From positions 1 through 64,000 of the forward strand of contig NZ_JAFCLZ010000010.1 of NCBI RefSeq assembly GCF_018130165.1: a DNA stretch of 64,000 nt, read 5' to 3'. Position 1 is the first letter of the stretch, and every line of letters begins with the position of its first letter. The translations under genes and the position numbers were made by a program. Positions 26,363 through 35,097 of this stretch are shown one piece after another. The notes under the pieces were generated by a model. That model had not been told where the DNA came from. It saw nothing but the letters and a program-made list of their open reading frames with translations, and did no database searches. This DNA is from Bradyrhizobium sp. JYMT SZCCT0180 (lineage in GTDB: Bacteria; Pseudomonadota; Alphaproteobacteria; Rhizobiales; Xanthobacteraceae).

Positions 26363-28672
26363 TCAAATCCTGCTGAGCGTCTGGTGTGAACTCGCCCCGC
26401 GCTTGATCGCCTCCCAATCGTAGAGCATCGGCACCATTTCGCCTTTCGCCCATGTCGCGTTCTGGTTTGCGTAATGCGGACTGGCCGGATGGCCCGACGC
26501 GCCATGGAAGACGATCCACCGGCAGTTGTTCCAGGCGCCGACGTCGAAGACGTAGCGGGACAGCGCGGACGAAGTGGCCTGGAAGCCGAGCTTCATCGAA
26601 TATCCCGCCATGAATACGCAATCATTGTCGCCGGATATCTTGGCGCAATCCTTGTCGAGCTGGCCGGCATAATCGGGGAAAGCGACCGAGAGCGGGTGCT
26701 TGAGCTTTGGCGTATGCAGCGTGCCCCAATCGGCGGTCGGCGCATTCTTCGACACCGTGACCACAGCCTCGCGCAGCAACTCATTCCAGGTCGCGCCTTT
26801 CAACAGGCTCTCGTCATTGCTGCGTAGCAGTTGCGGCAGCGTCCACCAGAACTGGACTTCCGGAAACAGGCCCGGGGCCACCCTGGTGAAATCGCTGTCG
26901 GTGGTCTTGTCGAGGCCCGATCGGCGCAGCGCGAGCTTTGTCAATTCCAGCCGGACGGCGGAGTAGGCCGCGGCCGCGACCGAGTCGCCGCGCATCTCGC
27001 CATCCCAGCCGAGGATCAAGTCGCACAATTGCTTCGTCTGCGCCGGCAGCCCGATCGCGCGTAGGCGTTCACGGATTTCGATGGCGGGAATGCTCAGGAG
27101 GTCGCGGTGAATCGCCGGCATCTGCTCGGGCGAGGGCCGCTTCAATTCCTTGAGCCGCAGCCAGATGCGGCGGGTGCGGTGCGGCGGCATCGGATCGGTC
27201 GAGAGATATGGTTCGCGCTCGGGCTCCACCACGCGATTATTGGCGGTCACGATCATTCCTTTATCGGGCGCAATCGTGTGCGGCATCTCTTCGAACGGCA
27301 CCGTGCCGTCCCATTCGTGTTCGCCGGTCCAGCCCGGCACCGGCAGCCAGCCATTGGAGCGCGGCCGCTTCGGCACCAAGGCGCGCACGCGGTGGCCGAT
27401 TTTGCCTGACGTGTCGCCGGCAACGACATTATGGTCCAACAGCGCAAAGCCGCGCGTCGCTTCGTATAGTTGCTCGACCGATTTGGCGCGCAGCATCCGC
27501 ACCATGCAATCGAATGAGGCGTCGGGCACCGCGAACTGCACGGATTTGAGCGCCAGCGCTGTGCCCTTCATGGGATCGCCCGCGATGACGGGCCCATGTT
27601 GGGTCTCGACCACGTCGATCGTCACGTCCTTGCCGTTGCGCACCTTGAGGGTCTCGGGGCGATGCGTCGCCGGCAGCATCTCTCCCTTGAAGCGATAGTG
27701 GCGGGCGTCGGCGTCGAATTGCTCGATATAGAGATCGTGGATGTCGACAAAGGCATGCGTCACGCACCAGGCGACATGGGCCGTGTGCCCGAAATGCGGG
27801 AAGCCGGGCACGCCGGGGACGGTGAGGCCGATGACGTCGAACTCGTCGCAGGCGAGATGCGCCTGTGCGTACATGTTCGGCATTTCCAATACGCGATGCG
27901 GATCGCCGGCGACAATCGCCCGGCCGGTCGCGGTGCGCTCGGCCGAGATCGCCCAATTGTTGCTGCCGCCGTCGAGCTCCGCGCCCATCTGCTCCTGCGC
28001 GGTCGCCAGCAGGGCTGAGATGCCGGGCTTGAGATCGGCCAGAGCAGCCGCCAGCCGCTTACCTTCCACGCCCGGCGGCACGCACAGCAGATCGCTGCCG
28101 CCATCATCGAAACGCAGTTTTGCGATGTTGTCGGCGCCGACGATCGGCAGCGCCGCGGCGCGCCAAAGCTTCCACCACACCGATCCCATCAGGAATCCGA
28201 TCTGCCGCATCACAGCGACGGAATGCCAGGGCTCCCAGGCGGCAGGTTCGCAGCCGAGTATCTTGTATTCGACCGGCCATCGGCGCAGCGCGATGAACGC
28301 GTTGACGCCGCGCGCGTACGCCACCAGCATCGCCTTGGCCTCGTCGCCGAGCAGGGCGTAGTCGCGGCGCGAAGCGGCGTCGCCATTCATCTGCCGGGCA
28401 ATTGTATCGCCAGCGACCGCGCGGGCGCCAAGCCATTCGGCATAGCGGCCGGTGCCACGCCGCAGCAGCGCCTCCATCTGCCAGAGCCGGTCCTGCGCCT
28501 GTGCGAACCCGAGCCCGGCGAATGCATCCTGGAGGGTGCCGCCGCGGACATGCGGGATGCCCCACGCATCGCGCCAGATGTCGACATGGCCGAGCAGTCC
28601 CTTCACCTGCGCCGGGCTGACATAGTCCGGCAGGTGATCGGCCGGGTTGATCCGGTTGGAGGTTGCGGTCAC
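26363..28672 (-). CDS. Penicillin acylase-family N-terminal nucleophile hydrolase
   Basis: A 769-residue Ntn hydrolase that should self-cleave into alpha and beta chains. The cleavage site and nucleophile are Gly-Gly/Ser237 in ELDGGSNNWAIS. Other family features are WGIPHVRGGTLQDAFAGLGF (residues 37-56), GDPHRVLEMPN and the beta-chain Asn in TANNR. It hydrolyses an amide, for example an N-acyl amine or amino acid. I see no signal peptide from the GTG at 28672, chosen for GGGAGCG upstream; the frame is open far beyond, and ATGs at 28720 and 28729 are possible. Most relatives are exported, so the location is unclear. Confidence 0.87.
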   Translation of the reverse strand: MTATSNRINPADHLPDYVSPAQVKGLLGHVDIWRDAWGIPHVRGGTLQDAFAGLGFAQAQDRLWQMEALLRRGTGRYAEWLGARAVAGDTIARQMNGDAASRRDYALLGDEAKAMLVAYARGVNAFIALRRWPVEYKILGCEPAAWEPWHSVAVMRQIGFLMGSVWWKLWRAAALPIVGADNIAKLRFDDGGSDLLCVPPGVEGKRLAAALADLKPGISALLATAQEQMGAELDGGSNNWAISAERTATGRAIVAGDPHRVLEMPNMYAQAHLACDEFDVIGLTVPGVPGFPHFGHTAHVAWCVTHAFVDIHDLYIEQFDADARHYRFKGEMLPATHRPETLKVRNGKDVTIDVVETQHGPVIAGDPMKGTALALKSVQFAVPDASFDCMVRMLRAKSVEQLYEATRGFALLDHNVVAGDTSGKIGHRVRALVPKRPRSNGWLPVPGWTGEHEWDGTVPFEEMPHTIAPDKGMIVTANNRVVEPEREPYLSTDPMPPHRTRRIWLRLKELKRPSPEQMPAIHRDLLSIPAIEIRERLRAIGLPAQTKQLCDLILGWDGEMRGDSVAAAAYSAVRLELTKLALRRSGLDKTTDSDFTRVAPGLFPEVQFWWTLPQLLRSNDESLLKGATWNELLREAVVTVSKNAPTADWGTLHTPKLKHPLSVAFPDYAGQLDKDCAKISGDNDCVFMAGYSMKLGFQATSSALSRYVFDVGAWNNCRWIVFHGASGHPASPHYANQNATWAKGEMVPMLYDWEAIKRGASSHQTLSRI

Positions 28673-28912
28673 AGGGCGCTCCCGAGCTTTTCTGATTTGT
28701 TGTTCTTGCGACGGACGCATCATACGCATGCGCGCATGCAAAGCCATGCCTGATAGCCGCGCCGGAACGGGTTCGCATTTTCGTCGGCACCTTGCCGTTA
28801 TTCGCGTCCGATGCTTTGATGGCGGGATGGAGCCTCCCCCTTCATCGAAGCGGGGAGGCACCACGGCTGCGGCACGCGAGAAAAAACAACAAGCGCACAC
28901 CAAGAGGACGCC

Positions 28913-30160
28913 ATGAACAAGCCGGCAGCGGTATTGAGCGAAACACAGAGCGCGGATGCGATGTTGCGGGCGCGAGCCCAGCGCGTGGTGCCCGGCGGCA
29001 TGTGGGGACATCTCAACGCCGCGCGGCTGCCGGAAGGTTATCCGCAGTTCTTCGCCTCCGCCGAGGGATGCCGGGTACGCGACGTCGATGGGCGCGAATA
29101 TATCGACTTCATGTGCAGCTGGGGGCCGGTGCTGCTCGGCCATCGCCACCCCGAAGTGCAGGCGGCGGCCGAAGCGCAGGCTGCCCTGGGCGATTGTCTG
29201 AACGGCCCCGGCGAGGTCATGGTGGATCTGGCCGAAGATTTCGTCGCGATGGTGCCGCATGCGGATTGGGCGATGTTCCAGAAGAACGGCGGTGACGCGA
29301 CCACGGCCTGCGTGACCATCGCGCGGGCCGGCACTGGTCGGCGCAAGGTCCTGGTCGCCAAAGGCAGCTATCACGGTGCGCTGCCATGGTGTTCGCCGAG
29401 CGTGGCCGGCGTCACCAGCGAAGACCGCGCGCACCTGCTGCACTTCGAATATAACGACGTCGCGAGCCTGCAGGCGGCGGTTGATGCGGCGGGAAAGGAT
29501 CTTGCCGCGATCCTGGTCACCGGCTTCCGTCACGATATCGCCCGCGATCTCGAATTGCCGACGCGCGAATTCGCCGCCGCTGCACGTGCCGCGTGCGACA
29601 CCACCGGCGCCGCGCTCATCCTCGACGAGGTGCGCACCGGGCTGCGGCTCGATATCAGGGGAAGCTGGGAGGCGCACGGCGTGCGGCCGGATCTTGCCGC
29701 CTGGAGCAAGGCCATCGCCAACGGCTACGCGCTGGCGGCCGTGACCGGCAATGACAAATTCCGCGAGGCGGCAACAAAGGTGTTCGTGACGGGATCATTC
29801 TGGTGCGGCACCGTGGCGATGGCGGCGGCACGGACGACGCTGCGGATCGCGCGGGAAACCGATGTCCCCGGGCATATCCGTGCCATGGGCTTACGGCTGC
29901 GCGAGGGGCTGGCGTCACTGGCAAATCAGCACGGCATCGCGATCCGCCAGAGCGGTCCGCCGCAGATGCCGCTGATGCTGTTCGACGCCGATCCGGATGT
30001 GAAGAAGGGCCGCGCGTTCTGTTCAGCGGCCCTGCGTCACGGCGCATTCTTCCATCCCGTGCACAACATGTTCCTGTCCGCAGCCCACCAGGCCGCTGAT
30101 ATCGATGCGGCGCTGGAAGCGGCCTCGCTCGGCTTTAAAGCCGTCCGCGCACTCACCTGA
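28913..30160 (+). CDS. Class III (glutamate-1-semialdehyde aminomutase-like) PLP aminotransferase
   Basis: A 415-residue fold-type I PLP enzyme. RVVPGGMWGHLNA and GPVLLGHRHPEV are like glutamate-1-semialdehyde aminomutase. LILDEVRTGLR holds the PLP-pyridine Asp, and AWSKAIANGYALAA the Schiff-base Lys. It is unlikely to be the housekeeping HemL, whose usual signatures differ. It lies 12 bases before a GGT-family gene on the same strand, and both are next to amide and amine hydrolases, so it probably transaminates an amine or beta-amino acid. Start ATG at 28913. Confidence 0.85.
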   Translation: MNKPAAVLSETQSADAMLRARAQRVVPGGMWGHLNAARLPEGYPQFFASAEGCRVRDVDGREYIDFMCSWGPVLLGHRHPEVQAAAEAQAALGDCLNGPGEVMVDLAEDFVAMVPHADWAMFQKNGGDATTACVTIARAGTGRRKVLVAKGSYHGALPWCSPSVAGVTSEDRAHLLHFEYNDVASLQAAVDAAGKDLAAILVTGFRHDIARDLELPTREFAAAARAACDTTGAALILDEVRTGLRLDIRGSWEAHGVRPDLAAWSKAIANGYALAAVTGNDKFREAATKVFVTGSFWCGTVAMAAARTTLRIARETDVPGHIRAMGLRLREGLASLANQHGIAIRQSGPPQMPLMLFDADPDVKKGRAFCSAALRHGAFFHPVHNMFLSAAHQAADIDAALEAASLGFKAVRALT

Positions 30161-30172
30161 GGAGTCCTTCAA

Positions 30173-31750
30173 TTGCGTAATTTCTTCTTCCCCGGCCGCT
30201 CGCCGGTCTATGCCGCGCAGGCGGCCGCCGCTACGTCACACCCGATGTCGACCTTGGTGGCGTTGGAAATGCTTCGCTCCGGCGGCAATGCTATTGACGC
30301 CGGGATCGCGGCGGTCGCCGTGCAATGCGTGGTCGATCCGATGATGACAGGCGTCGGCGGCGATTGTTTTGCGCTCTATGCCCCGAAGGGACGTGCGACG
30401 CCGATTGCGCTCAACGGCTCCGGCCGCTCGCCGGCGGCGGCGGAGGCCGCATGGTATCGCGAACGCAAAATCTCGATCACCCAGCATTCGCCGCATGCGG
30501 TGATGGTGCCCGGCGCGATCGGTGCCTGGGCGCAACTGGTGAAAGACCACGGCACGCGCAGCCTCGGTGAAATCCTCCAGCCGGCGATCAAGCTCGCCGA
30601 AGAAGGCTACATCGTGCAGTCCCGCGTCGCCTGGGACTGGGCGCGCAACGCCGGCATCGCGGCAAGGGATCCCGACACCGCGAAATCCTTCCTGGTCGAC
30701 GGCAAGGCGCCGGTCGCAGGCAGCCGCATGCGTAATCCGCAGCTTGCGGCGACGTTGCGGCTGGTTGCGGAAAAGGGAGTGGCTGGTTTCTACCAGGGCG
30801 CGGTGGCCGAAGACATCGTGAAAAAACTGCGCTCGATCGGCGGTCTGCATACGCTCGACGATTTTGCCAGCGCGCAGTCGGAATACGTCACGCCGGTGTC
30901 GACGGACTATCGCGGCTATCAGGTCTATGAATGTCCGCCGAACGGGCAGGGACTTGCGGCCTTGATGATGTTCAACGTGCTCTCGGGCTACGACATCGGC
31001 AACATGTCCGATGTCGACCGCATCCACATCTTTGCCGAGGCCAGCAAGCAGGTCTACCTGCACCGTGACGCGCTGTTCGGCGATCCGACGCAGGTCGAGG
31101 TGCCCGTCGAATATTTGCTGTCGGCGGAATGGCGGGACCAGGCGAGCCGCCATATCGATCCGAACAGGGCAAAGCCGCCGGTGCTGTTTCCGGCGCGGCC
31201 GCACAAGGACACCATCTATCTCTGCGTGGTCGACCGCGACGGCAATTCGCTGTCGCTGATCAATTCGCTGTTCGAGGCGTTCGGCAGCGGCATCCTGGCG
31301 CCGGGAAGCGGCGTGATGCTCAACAACCGCGGTTTCACGTTCAACACCGAACAGGGGCATCCCAATTGCGTCGCTCCGCGCAAGCGGCCGATGAACACGA
31401 TCATTCCGGGCATGCTGATGCGGGACGGCGAGGCGGTGGCGCCGTTCGGCGTGATGGGCGGGCATTACCAGTCGATGGGGCACGTCGAACTATTGACCGG
31501 GATCATCGACCGCGGCCTTGACGTGCAGGAAGCGCTCGATGTGCCCCGCAGTTTTGGCCACGACGACGTACTGGATCTCGAACAGAGCATCTCGCCGGTC
31601 ATCGAGGCCGAGTTGCAGAAGCGTGGGCACAAGATCAGCCGGCCGATCGTTCCGCTCGGCAGCGGGCAGATCATCTGGCGCGACCGGGCAACCGGTTCGC
31701 TGATCGCCGGCTCCGACTGCCGCAAGGATGGCAGCGCCGCGGGGTTCTAG
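30173..31750 (+). CDS. Gamma-glutamyltransferase-family protein
   Basis: A 525-residue Ntn-fold enzyme. MSTLVALEMLRSGGNAIDAGIAAV and GVGGDCFALY (residues 25-69, quoted in parts) are typical of GGT. The nucleophile should be Thr347 in RPHKDTIYLCVVD, where classical GGTs have a TTH triplet; here Ile-Tyr follow the Thr. AGGAG eight bases before supports the TTG start at 30173, 12 bases after the aminotransferase. There is no signal peptide, unlike exported GGTs. It may cleave a gamma-glutamyl amide made inside the cell. It converges on the next gene, two bases apart. Confidence 0.85.
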   Translation: MRNFFFPGRSPVYAAQAAAATSHPMSTLVALEMLRSGGNAIDAGIAAVAVQCVVDPMMTGVGGDCFALYAPKGRATPIALNGSGRSPAAAEAAWYRERKISITQHSPHAVMVPGAIGAWAQLVKDHGTRSLGEILQPAIKLAEEGYIVQSRVAWDWARNAGIAARDPDTAKSFLVDGKAPVAGSRMRNPQLAATLRLVAEKGVAGFYQGAVAEDIVKKLRSIGGLHTLDDFASAQSEYVTPVSTDYRGYQVYECPPNGQGLAALMMFNVLSGYDIGNMSDVDRIHIFAEASKQVYLHRDALFGDPTQVEVPVEYLLSAEWRDQASRHIDPNRAKPPVLFPARPHKDTIYLCVVDRDGNSLSLINSLFEAFGSGILAPGSGVMLNNRGFTFNTEQGHPNCVAPRKRPMNTIIPGMLMRDGEAVAPFGVMGGHYQSMGHVELLTGIIDRGLDVQEALDVPRSFGHDDVLDLEQSISPVIEAELQKRGHKISRPIVPLGSGQIIWRDRATGSLIAGSDCRKDGSAAGF

Positions 31751-31752
31751 CG

Positions 31753-33042
31753 TCAGGCTTTGTCGAGCGCCTGCAAGGATTGATCGAGCCGTTCGATCAG
31801 TATGTCGACGTGCTCGGTGGTGAACACCAGCTGCGGCCGTATCTTGAGGACATTGGCTTGCGGTCCCGCCGCGCTGATCAGCACGCGCCGCTCGCGCAGC
31901 ATGTTGACGATGGCGGCGGTTTCGCTGGCGGCCGGCGTCCCGGCCGGTCCGCCATGCCGCAGCTCCACGCCGAAGAACAATCCGGCGCCGCGCACCTCTG
32001 ATATCAATGGATGGCGCGCCTGCAGCTGCCGAAACTGTTCACGCAGATAGCCGCCGACGCGCTTTGCATTCGCAAGCAAGCCTTCGGACTCGATCACTTC
32101 GAGCACGGCTATTCCGGCCGCCGCCGAGACGGGATTGCCGCCAAAAGTGTTGAAGTAGCGTGAGCGCGCGCCGAATTCGGCCAGCACTTCCGGACGCGCC
32201 GCCATGCCCGCGACTGGATGGCCATTGCCCATCGGCTTGCCCATCGTGACCAGATCGGGAATGAGACCGTGGCGGGCAAAACCCCACATCTGCTCGCCGG
32301 TGCGGCCGAAACCTGGCTGCACCTCGTCCGCAATGAAAATGCCGCCGGCCGCACGCACCGCTTCGACCGCGGGGCGCAGGAAGCCCGCAGGGTCGGCGAA
32401 CACGCCGTCGCTGGAGAAGATGGTATCGACCAACAGTCCGGCGGGGCGAATGCCGTTTTTCTTCATATCGTCGAGCGCGCCGCGAACGTGGCGCGCAAAG
32501 GTCTCACCGGTGTCGTCGCCGGCGGAGCGCGGCGCAGGCACCAGCCGGGCGTGGCTGTCCTTCGCCAGCGGCAGCCCGAGCGAAGGCGACAATTCGGCCA
32601 GCGCGCTGGTGACGCCGTGGTAGGCGGTTTCCGTCACGATGAAGCCGGTGCCGCCGGTGCAGGTGCGGGCCACGCGCAGCGCGAGGTCGTTGGCCTCGCT
32701 GCCGGTGCAGGTGAACATGATCTGGCTGATCTCGGCCGGGAAGGTGGCGAGGAGTTTTTCGGCGTAATCGAGCACGGTCTCGTGCAGATAGCGCGTGTGC
32801 GTGTTCAGCACCGCGGCCTGCCGCGCGATCGCCTGCACGACGTGGGGATGCGAGTGGCCGACCGACGCCACGTTGTTGTAGGCGTCCAGATACGCATTCC
32901 CTGCGGGATCGTAGAGCCACACGCCTTCGCCGCGGACGAACTGCACCGGTTGTTCGTAGAACAGACGGTAGGCCGGCCCGAGCAGGCGCTTGCGCCGCGC
33001 GATCAGGTCGTTAGCCGAAGCGGTCTCATGGTTGGTGGACAT
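31753..33042 (-). CDS. Class III aminotransferase-fold PLP enzyme (phospho-lyase-like)
   Basis: A 429-residue PLP protein. YNNVASVGHSHPHVVQAI, LNTHTRYLHETVLDYAEKL and FIADEVQPGFGRTGEQMWGF (parts of 55-260) and the Lys of TMGKPMGNGHPVAG fit the AGXT2L subgroup. That subgroup includes ethanolamine-phosphate and 5-phosphohydroxylysine phospho-lyases as well as true aminotransferases. The YNNVA and THTRYLH segments are characteristic of it. The next gene, three bases upstream, is a sugar/amine kinase-like protein, so a phosphorylate-then-eliminate pair is likely. A plain aminotransferase cannot be excluded. Confidence 0.85.
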   Translation of the reverse strand: MSTNHETASANDLIARRKRLLGPAYRLFYEQPVQFVRGEGVWLYDPAGNAYLDAYNNVASVGHSHPHVVQAIARQAAVLNTHTRYLHETVLDYAEKLLATFPAEISQIMFTCTGSEANDLALRVARTCTGGTGFIVTETAYHGVTSALAELSPSLGLPLAKDSHARLVPAPRSAGDDTGETFARHVRGALDDMKKNGIRPAGLLVDTIFSSDGVFADPAGFLRPAVEAVRAAGGIFIADEVQPGFGRTGEQMWGFARHGLIPDLVTMGKPMGNGHPVAGMAARPEVLAEFGARSRYFNTFGGNPVSAAAGIAVLEVIESEGLLANAKRVGGYLREQFRQLQARHPLISEVRGAGLFFGVELRHGGPAGTPAASETAAIVNMLRERRVLISAAGPQANVLKIRPQLVFTTEHVDILIERLDQSLQALDKA

Positions 33043-33045
33043 CGG

Positions 33046-34110
33046 TTACTCCGAATTGCAGGCAGACTGAATCTGCTGCCGGGCCTGGGCCCGGGGAATA
33101 CCAGCGATTCGCTGCAATCTGCCCCAGGCCGCTGGATTGTTGCGCAGAATATAATCCCGATTCCCGGGATAACGGATGGCCCGCCAGCTGCTGATCACGA
33201 TGGTCATGACCATGCGCGTCGCGATCAGATCGAACAAGATCTCGAATTCGATGGGCTCGAGCGGCGTGACCGCATGGTAAGCCGCGATCATATCGCAGGC
33301 AGGCGCGAGCGGATCGTCGCCATCGACGACCTGGTACGCCGCGGTCACGGCAAGGTCGACGACCCGGGCGGTCGATGTCATGTCGCCAAAGTCGATGATC
33401 CCCGCGATGCGCTCGCTGTTGGCGGAATCGACGACGATGTTGTGCGGGTTGAGATCGTTGTGAAGCGGCTGTTTGGGCAGGCCGGGCAGCACGGGAAGGA
33501 CGTGCGTCTCGAACCGGTCGAGGGTGCGCTCGACGAGGGTGCGTCGGTCGGCCGGGACGGCGTCGATCAATGGACGCAATTCGGCGGCGTGCTGAAGGTC
33601 CCACAGCAGCTTGTGGTTGGCGCCGGGATGCCGGAAGTCGCGAAGTCCCCGCGCCATCCGCGCGGCGCACTGGCCGAGGTCGCGCCGCAGCGCCGCCGAA
33701 CTCTCGACGGTGTGGAAGGGCGTTCCGGCCAGAAACGACAAGAGACGCACGACCCGCGTCGAACCGTCGTCGAAGCCGATCTCGAGTTCCGTTGCGCCAT
33801 TCAACGCCGGGAAGATGCGCGGCACCGGCAGGCCGGGGTCGGCGGCGGCTAGCTGAACCAGGGCTTCGGTCTGCAGATTCGTGACCGCGCGATCCTCCGT
33901 GGGGTTCGCGATCTTCAGCACATATTCGCGTCCGTCAGGCGTCCGCAGCCGGAAATTCTGATCGCGCTCGCTGTCGAGGCGACGCACCGTGACGGACAGG
34001 CCGTAATGTTCGGCCGCCAGTTCCCTGGCAAGCGTCTCCGGAATGCTTGATGCGGCGCGCAGGCCATCGATCGGATGTGCCGCGTCAATCGCGGGAGAGG
34101 AGTCTGGCAC
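33046..34110 (-). CDS. APH-fold small-molecule kinase (hydroxylysine kinase-like)
   Basis: A 354-residue phosphotransferase of the aminoglycoside/choline kinase fold. LHNDLNPHNIVVD is the catalytic loop and GIIDFGDM the metal-binding Asp; YVLKIANP holds the ATP-binding Lys. AAAGGA seven bases upstream supports the GTG at 34110. It is directly followed by the PLP gene. The same combination, a kinase of this fold plus an AGXT2L phospho-lyase, degrades hydroxylysine in animals and is often fused in bacteria. The probable substrate is a hydroxylated or ethanolamine-like amine. Confidence 0.87.
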   Translation of the reverse strand: MPDSSPAIDAAHPIDGLRAASSIPETLARELAAEHYGLSVTVRRLDSERDQNFRLRTPDGREYVLKIANPTEDRAVTNLQTEALVQLAAADPGLPVPRIFPALNGATELEIGFDDGSTRVVRLLSFLAGTPFHTVESSAALRRDLGQCAARMARGLRDFRHPGANHKLLWDLQHAAELRPLIDAVPADRRTLVERTLDRFETHVLPVLPGLPKQPLHNDLNPHNIVVDSANSERIAGIIDFGDMTSTARVVDLAVTAAYQVVDGDDPLAPACDMIAAYHAVTPLEPIEFEILFDLIATRMVMTIVISSWRAIRYPGNRDYILRNNPAAWGRLQRIAGIPRAQARQQIQSACNSE

Positions 34111-34155
34111 CGCAGTGTCCTTTAGGCCGTGATCCCTTGGGGGCGTTACGACCGG

Positions 34156-35097
34156 TCAATAGCCGCGTTGGCGGTCGATGGCGTTCGGCGGCCGTCGGCC
34201 GGTTTGTATCGCGTCGGCGGTTGCGACGACCGTGGTCGCAACGGCCTCGACCCGGACTTCGCAGGCGTCGTGTGGCGTCACGACGATTTTGGGATGATGC
34301 CAGAACGGGTGCGCCGGCGCCAGCGGTTCGGCCGCGAACACGTCGAGCGCGGCGCCGTCGAGCTGACCGCTCTCCAGCGCGGCCAGCAGGTCCGCTTCGA
34401 CCAGATGTTCGCCGCGTCCGACCTGGATGAGATAGCCGCCGCGGCGCATGCGGGCGAACAGTTCCGCGTTGAGAATGCCCTGGGTCTCCTGCGTCAAGGG
34501 CAGCAGGTTCACCAGCACCTCGCTTTCACCCAGCATGGCGGCGAGGCCAGCGGGGCCGTGGAATCCCCGGACGGAGGCGGGCGTCGGCTTCGCCGTCCGG
34601 CTCCACGCCATGACGGGGAAACCGAGCTGCGCAAGGTCGGCGGCAACGCGCTGGCCGATTTCGCCGTAACCGAGGATGCCGACCGGCACGTCCTGCGCGG
34701 CACGCTGCGGGAGGCGCTTCCAGATTCTGTCTCGCTGCTGGGCCAGATAAGTTGCAAAACGCCGCTGATGCGAGATCACATGCCAGATGACAAAGCCTGA
34801 CATCGTCTGCGCCTGCAGGGGGTCGACGATGCGAACGACGTCGATATCCGGCCGCAGGCTCGGGCAGGCGACGATATTGTCGACGCCTGCGCCGATCGAA
34901 CAGACGGCCTTCAGGTTCGGGTAACGCTCGAAGGCGTCGGCCGGCGGGTGCCACGCGATCGCAAGGCTGATGTCCGCGTCGGACCCGTTGCGGCGATGAT
35001 CGACGATTTCGATGCGGTCGGCGATGCGGGCGAATTCTGTACCGAGGTAGCCTCTGATATCGAGGCTGCTGCTGACGAGCGCACAACGCATCTTCAC
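34156..35097 (-). CDS. D-2-hydroxyacid dehydrogenase (glyoxylate/hydroxypyruvate reductase type)
   Basis: A 313-residue NAD(P)H-dependent reductase. GILGYGEIGQRVAADL is the dinucleotide motif; the catalytic residues are Arg in QVGRGEHL, Glu in FAAEPLAP and His in VTPHDAC. GIGAGVDNI fits the GhrA-like subgroup. The GTG at 35097 overlaps the stop of the ABC ATPase gene (GTGA), and an ATG at 35091 is possible; coupling suggests one operon with the peptide transporter. It would reduce a 2-oxoacid made by the aminotransferases or lyases. Confidence 0.87.
   Translation of the reverse strand: MKMRCALVSSSLDIRGYLGTEFARIADRIEIVDHRRNGSDADISLAIAWHPPADAFERYPNLKAVCSIGAGVDNIVACPSLRPDIDVVRIVDPLQAQTMSGFVIWHVISHQRRFATYLAQQRDRIWKRLPQRAAQDVPVGILGYGEIGQRVAADLAQLGFPVMAWSRTAKPTPASVRGFHGPAGLAAMLGESEVLVNLLPLTQETQGILNAELFARMRRGGYLIQVGRGEHLVEADLLAALESGQLDGAALDVFAAEPLAPAHPFWHHPKIVVTPHDACEVRVEAVATTVVATADAIQTGRRPPNAIDRQRGY

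Noticed and set aside
28726..28739. Perfect palindrome GCATGCGCGCATGC before the penicillin-acylase gene
   Set aside because: Alternating GC sequences produce such palindromes by chance; it overlaps possible start codons and has no second copy nearby.
28673..29677. Long upstream extension of the penicillin-acylase frame
   Set aside because: It reads antisense to the aminotransferase gene and has no family similarity; the hydrolase fold starts near 28672.
28913..30160. Reading the class III aminotransferase as housekeeping hemL
   Set aside because: The similarity is to the general aminomutase-like group, and the catabolic context does not fit heme synthesis.
32218..33852. Open frame of 544 codons on the plus strand
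   Set aside because: It lies opposite the PLP enzyme and kinase genes, whose motifs are clear, and is His/Arg-rich as antisense frames in G+C-rich DNA usually are.
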